A stretch of DNA of 17,058 bases. Origin: Methanomassiliicoccaceae archaeon (GTDB lineage: Archaea > Thermoplasmatota > Thermoplasmata > Methanomassiliicoccales > Methanomethylophilaceae). The notes beneath the pieces were generated by a model. That model saw nothing but the letters and a program-made list of their open reading frames with translations, was not told where the DNA came from and did not search any database. Shown here in pieces: positions 14,303-17,058 of the stretch (the first letter of the stretch is position 1; every line of letters begins with the position of its first letter). The DNA is taken from positions 1-17,058 of the forward strand of contig WQZJ01000013.1 in assembly GCA_009780795.1 (NCBI GenBank). Direction: 5' to 3'. The translations under genes and the position numbers were made by a program.

Positions 14303-15050
14303 TATGCGTGTCTCCTTTACCTCTGTGAAGTTTTATGTTCGCTCTCCCGATCGCCTCACGTATCTCGGCATCGACACGCCTCGTTCTGGCATAGTTAAAA
14401 AGTTTGGTTTCATTGACCCTATATCTTCTGAATGCGACCTCCAGCGCCGTGGGACGATCATCGGCATTCACGAACGCCTCCATCGTTCTTTCCGCGAATA
14501 GGTCAACGGCAAGTTTTTCGATCGAATATCCGTGCCTGTGTTTCGAATTTTTGGGATAACGGGAACTCAATCTGTTTATCACTATCGTGCCGTTGCCGCC
14601 ATATCTTCGAAGATCAGACGGCCCTGGTGCGAAAAGCACCGACGTAAACCTCTCCTTCATACGTTCAAAGACGGCGTCCATGAGCATTCTTTCGACCATG
14701 ACTATCACCATGCTTTGTGCCGTCAGATGGTCAAGGAACTCATTAAGCTGACCTGTCTCCCATACCAAGATATCAGCGAGCGGGAACTCTGTGTTCAGGA
14801 ACGACTCCACGTCCGATAGTTCCGTACTTGGTTCGTCGTACACGTATACGTCTCTCGCGGTACCCAGCGAGACCGTGATGTACATGTTCTCTCCGACGCT
14901 CTCCAGTATGCCGCGGGAAATCATTTTTGAGAGGTGTCGGTTGAAAGAACCGGCATTATAATCAGGATATTTCCTTAGTAATGCGCCCAGGAGGTCTTGT
15001 CTACTGAACGTATCCTCTTCCATCTCGTTCAGCACCGTCGCATATCTCAT
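14286..15050 (-). CDS. AbiEi-like winged-helix partner (probable antitoxin/regulator)
   Basis: The gene sits directly upstream of the AbiEii-like gene and overlaps it, the usual order for AbiEi-AbiEii pairs. Numbered from ATG 15050 (254 residues), residues 1-60 form a winged-helix pattern (FSRQDLLGALL, a recognition-type helix with NRHLSKMISRGILE, then a wing). The middle includes WETGQLNEFLDHL and MVERMLMDAVFERM. The C-terminal part carries EKLAVDLFAE and a basic stretch around residue 220 (FRRYRVNETKLFNYARTRR). That layout resembles proteins annotated as nucleotidyltransferase partners (perhaps DUF6577) more than classical AbiEi; I cannot verify the name. ATG 15050 is chosen over GTG 15059 because the latter lies inside the Shine-Dalgarno GGAGGTGA. 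Stop is TAA. Confidence 0.8.
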   Translation of the reverse strand: MRYATVLNEMEEDTFSRQDLLGALLRKYPDYNAGSFNRHLSKMISRGILESVGENMYITVSLGTARDVYVYDEPSTELSDVESFLNTEFPLADILVWETGQLNEFLDHLTAQSMVIVMVERMLMDAVFERMKERFTSVLFAPGPSDLRRYGGNGTIVINRLSSRYPKNSKHRHGYSIEKLAVDLFAERTMEAFVNADDRPTALEVAFRRYRVNETKLFNYARTRRVDAEIREAIGRANIKLHRGKGDTHNAKTK

Positions 15051-15055
15051 TTCGG

Positions 15056-15063
15056 TCACCTCC
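15056..15063 (-). promoter_or_regulatory. Ribosome binding site of the AbiEi-like gene
   Basis: GGAGGTGA on the minus strand is a near-perfect Shine-Dalgarno sequence five bases before ATG 15050. It excludes the GTG at 15059 as the start. Confidence 0.75.
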
Positions 15064-15119
15064 GCATTTTTAAGTATATTTTGTCATAAATGACTGCTTC
15101 ATAAAGGTGTATTTAACAA

Positions 15120-15136
15120 CAATAATATATATTTTG
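15120..15136 (-). promoter_or_regulatory. Candidate TATA box for the AbiE-like pair
   Basis: An uninterrupted AT block (minus strand AAAATATATATTATTG) lies 70-86 bp upstream of ATG 15050 and would give a leader of about 50 nt containing the Shine-Dalgarno site. A second block at 15070-15083 (AAAATATACTTAAA) is too close to leave room for that site. Confidence 0.4.
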
Positions 15137-15281
15137 CTAAACACACTGTTAAGGACTGCTTATGTACATCAAAACATTTCGGCTAGATCATTGACCAAAT
15201 ATTTAGAACGTTGAAGATTTGCTGGCATCTCACTCAGTTGTCCTTACAAATATTCATTTCCATGAGCCCACATCATGTCAT

Positions 15282-15303
15282 GTCCATCAAAATTTTGATG
15301 GAC
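15282..15303. repeat. 22-bp perfect palindrome
   Basis: The two 11-bp halves are exact reverse complements, centred on AAAATTTT (half-site GTCCATCAAAA). As RNA it would give a 9-bp stem with an AATT loop on either strand. It lies about 90 bp beyond the 3' end of the 505-residue gene and about 230 bp upstream of the AbiE-like pair. It could be a protein-binding site, a terminator hairpin or part of a mobile-element end. Confidence 0.7.
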
Positions 15304-15354
15304 TACATTTTCGACACGAATAATTGATGATTTCACTGCATTTTCGACATGAAT
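15302..15354 (+). repeat. Two-copy direct repeat, 20 bp at 33-bp period
   Basis: ACTACATTTTCGACACGAAT at 15302-15321 recurs as ACTGCATTTTCGACATGAAT at 15335-15354, with 18 of 20 bases identical. The first copy starts inside the last bases of the 22-bp palindrome. Two copies are too few for a CRISPR call. Iterons, operator pairs or a remnant of an element terminus are possible. Confidence 0.65.
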
Positions 15355-15393
15355 CGGGGACCCACATATCTCATGGAATGCGGTTTACGCGGG

Positions 15394-16911
15394 TCACAAC
15401 CGTTCCCCGGACCCGGATGCGGTGAGCAGAAGTTCCATTGCGTCCATGTATGCCTTGCCTTCGGCACCTATGAGCTGATCGACGAACGGCCGCAGGAACA
15501 ACGCAAGATCCTCCTCCTCGCTGTTCCATTTCCACGAGAAGTTATGATCGATCCCGGCGGACAGTATGAACGCCCTTGCCAGTGACTTTGAGCGGCTCTC
15601 CTTCATCGATGCGTTCTCTATGTCCTTTCTCAACATCGCGGCGCCGCCCGCCTTCACGGACCTCGCGAACTTATCGGCAAGTTTTCCGATAGGCCCGAGT
15701 CCCTTCAGTTCCGGCAGTTTCGCGGATACGGAAAGGGACAGTTGTCCAAGCACCGCATCCTCTATCGCCTGCGCCGGCAGAAGTTTTGAGAGGTCGCCCA
15801 TCTTGTCGACGACCTCCTCGGATGACGCGATGATCAAGATGTTCCTCGCATCCCCCCACAATGTGAACAGCGCCTCGCTCATCCTGTCACTCTTGAGTAT
15901 CACGGCCTTGCTGTTCTTCGTCAGATACGCCTTGAGGACCTCCTTCTCCTTGTTCGTTCCTCTCAGGTCGGAGATGAACGCGTCGAGATCGGAGCCGTAA
16001 TGTCTCTTGTCTATCATGTATGCGGATACGCCACTGTTCGTCAAATCCTTCCGTTTGCCTCTCAGGATGAGGTCGACGACCCCGTGGTCCGTCACCCTTC
16101 CGGCGGCGTACTGTTTCAGTACATCCCCGGTTATCTTATCGGCGTCCCCTTCCTTGGACGCATGATATTTGTGCTCAACGGAGACCTCCATGTCGTCCAG
16201 CGGGTCCGTGGCGATCATCCTTGAGATTATGTATTGAAGTGTGGAGACATCCTTGGCGCAGTCGCTGCATATGCGGACGCTCTGCTTGAGCGATCTCACA
16301 TGTATCACGAGAACACCGTCGGAAACATGTCCGCAATCGACGGAATCGTCGCCGAAGTCGTAAGGCGTCTCGTAGAACAGATCGAGAAGATAATCCATGG
16401 GCATGTTGGCCCTGTCAGAGCAGACAAGTTCGTCGTCCAGCGAGTACATATGCAGTTTCTTCTTCTTCGCGAGGCTGTTGTAGAGCAACAGCCTCTTCTT
16501 CGGGTCGTCGTGATACTGTATTCCGATCAGTTTGTCGTTACCGACGCTCCCTCTCATAATGAACGGAACATCTTCGCCTGCGAGCTTCGCCGATGCCATC
16601 ACGGGAACGGTACCCAGTGCGTATATGGATATGGTGCCGGCGTATGCCTTCACTATATCGTCACCACCGCTCCGGGCGATCTTGTTGAGTGCCTCCGCGT
16701 TCCCTTTGAACTTGTCGAGGCGGGCGATCTCGGAGAACGTCTTTTCGAAATGACATTTCCGGCAGCTGCCGGCGCATTTCGGACGCAGTATACCCGGATC
16801 CTCGGAAAGGGCCTTGCACACGGCCATGAACTCTCCCTCCAGGCGTTTCGGCGCATGCCTGGCGCCTCTGAACCTGCCCTTCTTCCTCATATTTTTCCGT
16901 ATCGCCTCCAT
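15394..16911 (-). CDS. Archaeal protein of unknown function with two Cys-rich metal-binding clusters (505 aa)
   Basis: I do not recognise this family. After a basic N terminus (RKKGRFRGARHAPKR) comes a first cysteine cluster, C32-x13-C46-x3-C50-x2-C53, a spacing that could bind an iron-sulfur cluster or zinc. A second cluster is C193-x-H195 with C215-x2-C218, like a zinc ribbon. Between them is a probable beta-rich domain (SIYALGTVPVMASAKLAGED, FIMRGSVGNDKLIGIQYHDD). The second half is alpha-helical with a strand-helix pattern (NILIIASSEEVVDKM). Starts: ATG 16911, or ATG 16890 seven codons in; no Shine-Dalgarno site is obvious at either. GC content and codon use match the housekeeping genes, so it is probably core archaeal rather than part of the island beside it. 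Confidence 0.85.
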   Translation of the reverse strand: MEAIRKNMRKKGRFRGARHAPKRLEGEFMAVCKALSEDPGILRPKCAGSCRKCHFEKTFSEIARLDKFKGNAEALNKIARSGGDDIVKAYAGTISIYALGTVPVMASAKLAGEDVPFIMRGSVGNDKLIGIQYHDDPKKRLLLYNSLAKKKKLHMYSLDDELVCSDRANMPMDYLLDLFYETPYDFGDDSVDCGHVSDGVLVIHVRSLKQSVRICSDCAKDVSTLQYIISRMIATDPLDDMEVSVEHKYHASKEGDADKITGDVLKQYAAGRVTDHGVVDLILRGKRKDLTNSGVSAYMIDKRHYGSDLDAFISDLRGTNKEKEVLKAYLTKNSKAVILKSDRMSEALFTLWGDARNILIIASSEEVVDKMGDLSKLLPAQAIEDAVLGQLSLSVSAKLPELKGLGPIGKLADKFARSVKAGGAAMLRKDIENASMKESRSKSLARAFILSAGIDHNFSWKWNSEEEDLALFLRPFVDQLIGAEGKAYMDAMELLLTASGSGERL

Positions 16912-17058
16912 GACTAATAACTTTCCTCACTTGGTGGCTAATGGGAAATCATCACTTTGCCAATTTTTGAAATGATCAATCTCATCTGAAACGGCACCTT
17001 TAGGGCTTTTTGAGATGTCAAAACAACGCAAAGCCACGTAGATATTAGAAGAACTGAT
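16912..17058. other. Intergenic sequence at the window end
   Basis: I see no coding frame or RNA here. It is moderately AT-rich and presumably holds the promoter of the minus-strand 505-residue gene; no clear TATA box at the standard distance stands out. Confidence 0.4.

Larger units (their letters stand above)
15060..15393. other. AT-rich intergenic stretch between the AbiE-like pair and the 505-residue gene
   Basis: No convincing gene lies in these 334 bases. They are markedly AT-rich up to about 15350 compared with the rest of the window. The first 80 bases hold TATA candidates for the AbiE-like pair. The last ~110 hold a 22-bp palindrome and a two-copy direct repeat. The short plus-strand frame beginning at 15349 runs antisense into the next gene and looks spurious. 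The composition suggests acquired DNA. Confidence 0.6.

Noticed and set aside
15302..15354. CRISPR array
   Set aside because: There are only two repeat-like copies with mismatches, a 13-bp spacer and no cas genes nearby.
13205..15393. Integration-site duplications flanking the AbiE-like island
   Set aside because: I compared the sequence after taw2 with the sequence before the 505-residue gene and found no convincing direct repeat or tRNA fragment, and there is no integrase gene in the window.
15349..15585. 78-residue plus-strand ORF starting in the direct repeat
   Set aside because: Most of it is antisense to the 505-residue gene, and the composition is not protein-like.

Overview
The window reads as chromosomal DNA from an archaeon, most likely a methanogen of the Methanomassiliicoccales or a close Thermoplasmata relative. 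The evidence is an archaeal PCNA sliding clamp, transcription factor S (TFS), split transketolase, archaeal geranylgeranyl reductase, a wyosine (Taw2-like) tRNA enzyme, a beta-CASP RNase of aCPSF2 type, and the HdrC and HdrB subunits of heterodisulfide reductase. Promoters look archaeal (TATA about 25-30 bp before transcription or translation starts). All 17 stop codons visible are TGA (14) or TAA (3), never TAG, which fits a lineage that reads TAG as pyrrolysine. The lineage is inference; no marker RNA or methyltransferase gene lies in the window.

Left part (1-2819): a 3'-truncated minus-strand gene with a duplicated ~96-residue domain, then tRNA-Ser(CGA) on the minus strand, divergent from purH, a bacterial-type bifunctional enzyme for the last two steps of IMP synthesis. 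A 67-residue zinc-finger protein lies antisense to the purH tail. Middle-left (2911-6195): hdrC and hdrB overlap by 8 bp and supply the iron-sulfur electron relay and the disulfide-reducing subunit of heterodisulfide reductase. Converging on them with no gap is a two-gene minus-strand unit, an aCPSF2-like RNase followed by nadC (NAD synthesis), joined by a 4-bp stop/start overlap.

Middle (6196-13204): a 278-bp promoter region with inverted repeats, a four-helix membrane protein of unknown function closed by a hairpin/T-run terminator, then a tight seven-gene plus-strand cluster: tfs, pcna, transketolase N half, transketolase C half, transaldolase, geranylgeranyl reductase and taw2. After the 34-bp gap that follows tfs, all joints overlap (8, 7, 4, 4 and 4 bp), so transcription, replication, pentose phosphate supply, lipid maturation and tRNA modification are probably co-expressed.

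Right part (13205-17058): an accessory island with visibly different base composition. It holds a two-gene minus-strand toxin-antitoxin-like module (a winged-helix AbiEi-like protein, then an AbiEii-like nucleotidyltransferase) and an AT-rich 334-bp stretch with a 22-bp perfect palindrome and a 33-bp-period direct repeat. Beyond it is a 505-residue minus-strand protein of unknown function with two cysteine-rich metal-binding clusters. The last ~147 bases hold no gene that I can see. The AbiE-like module and the palindrome/repeat region beside it are the best candidates for an undescribed system.
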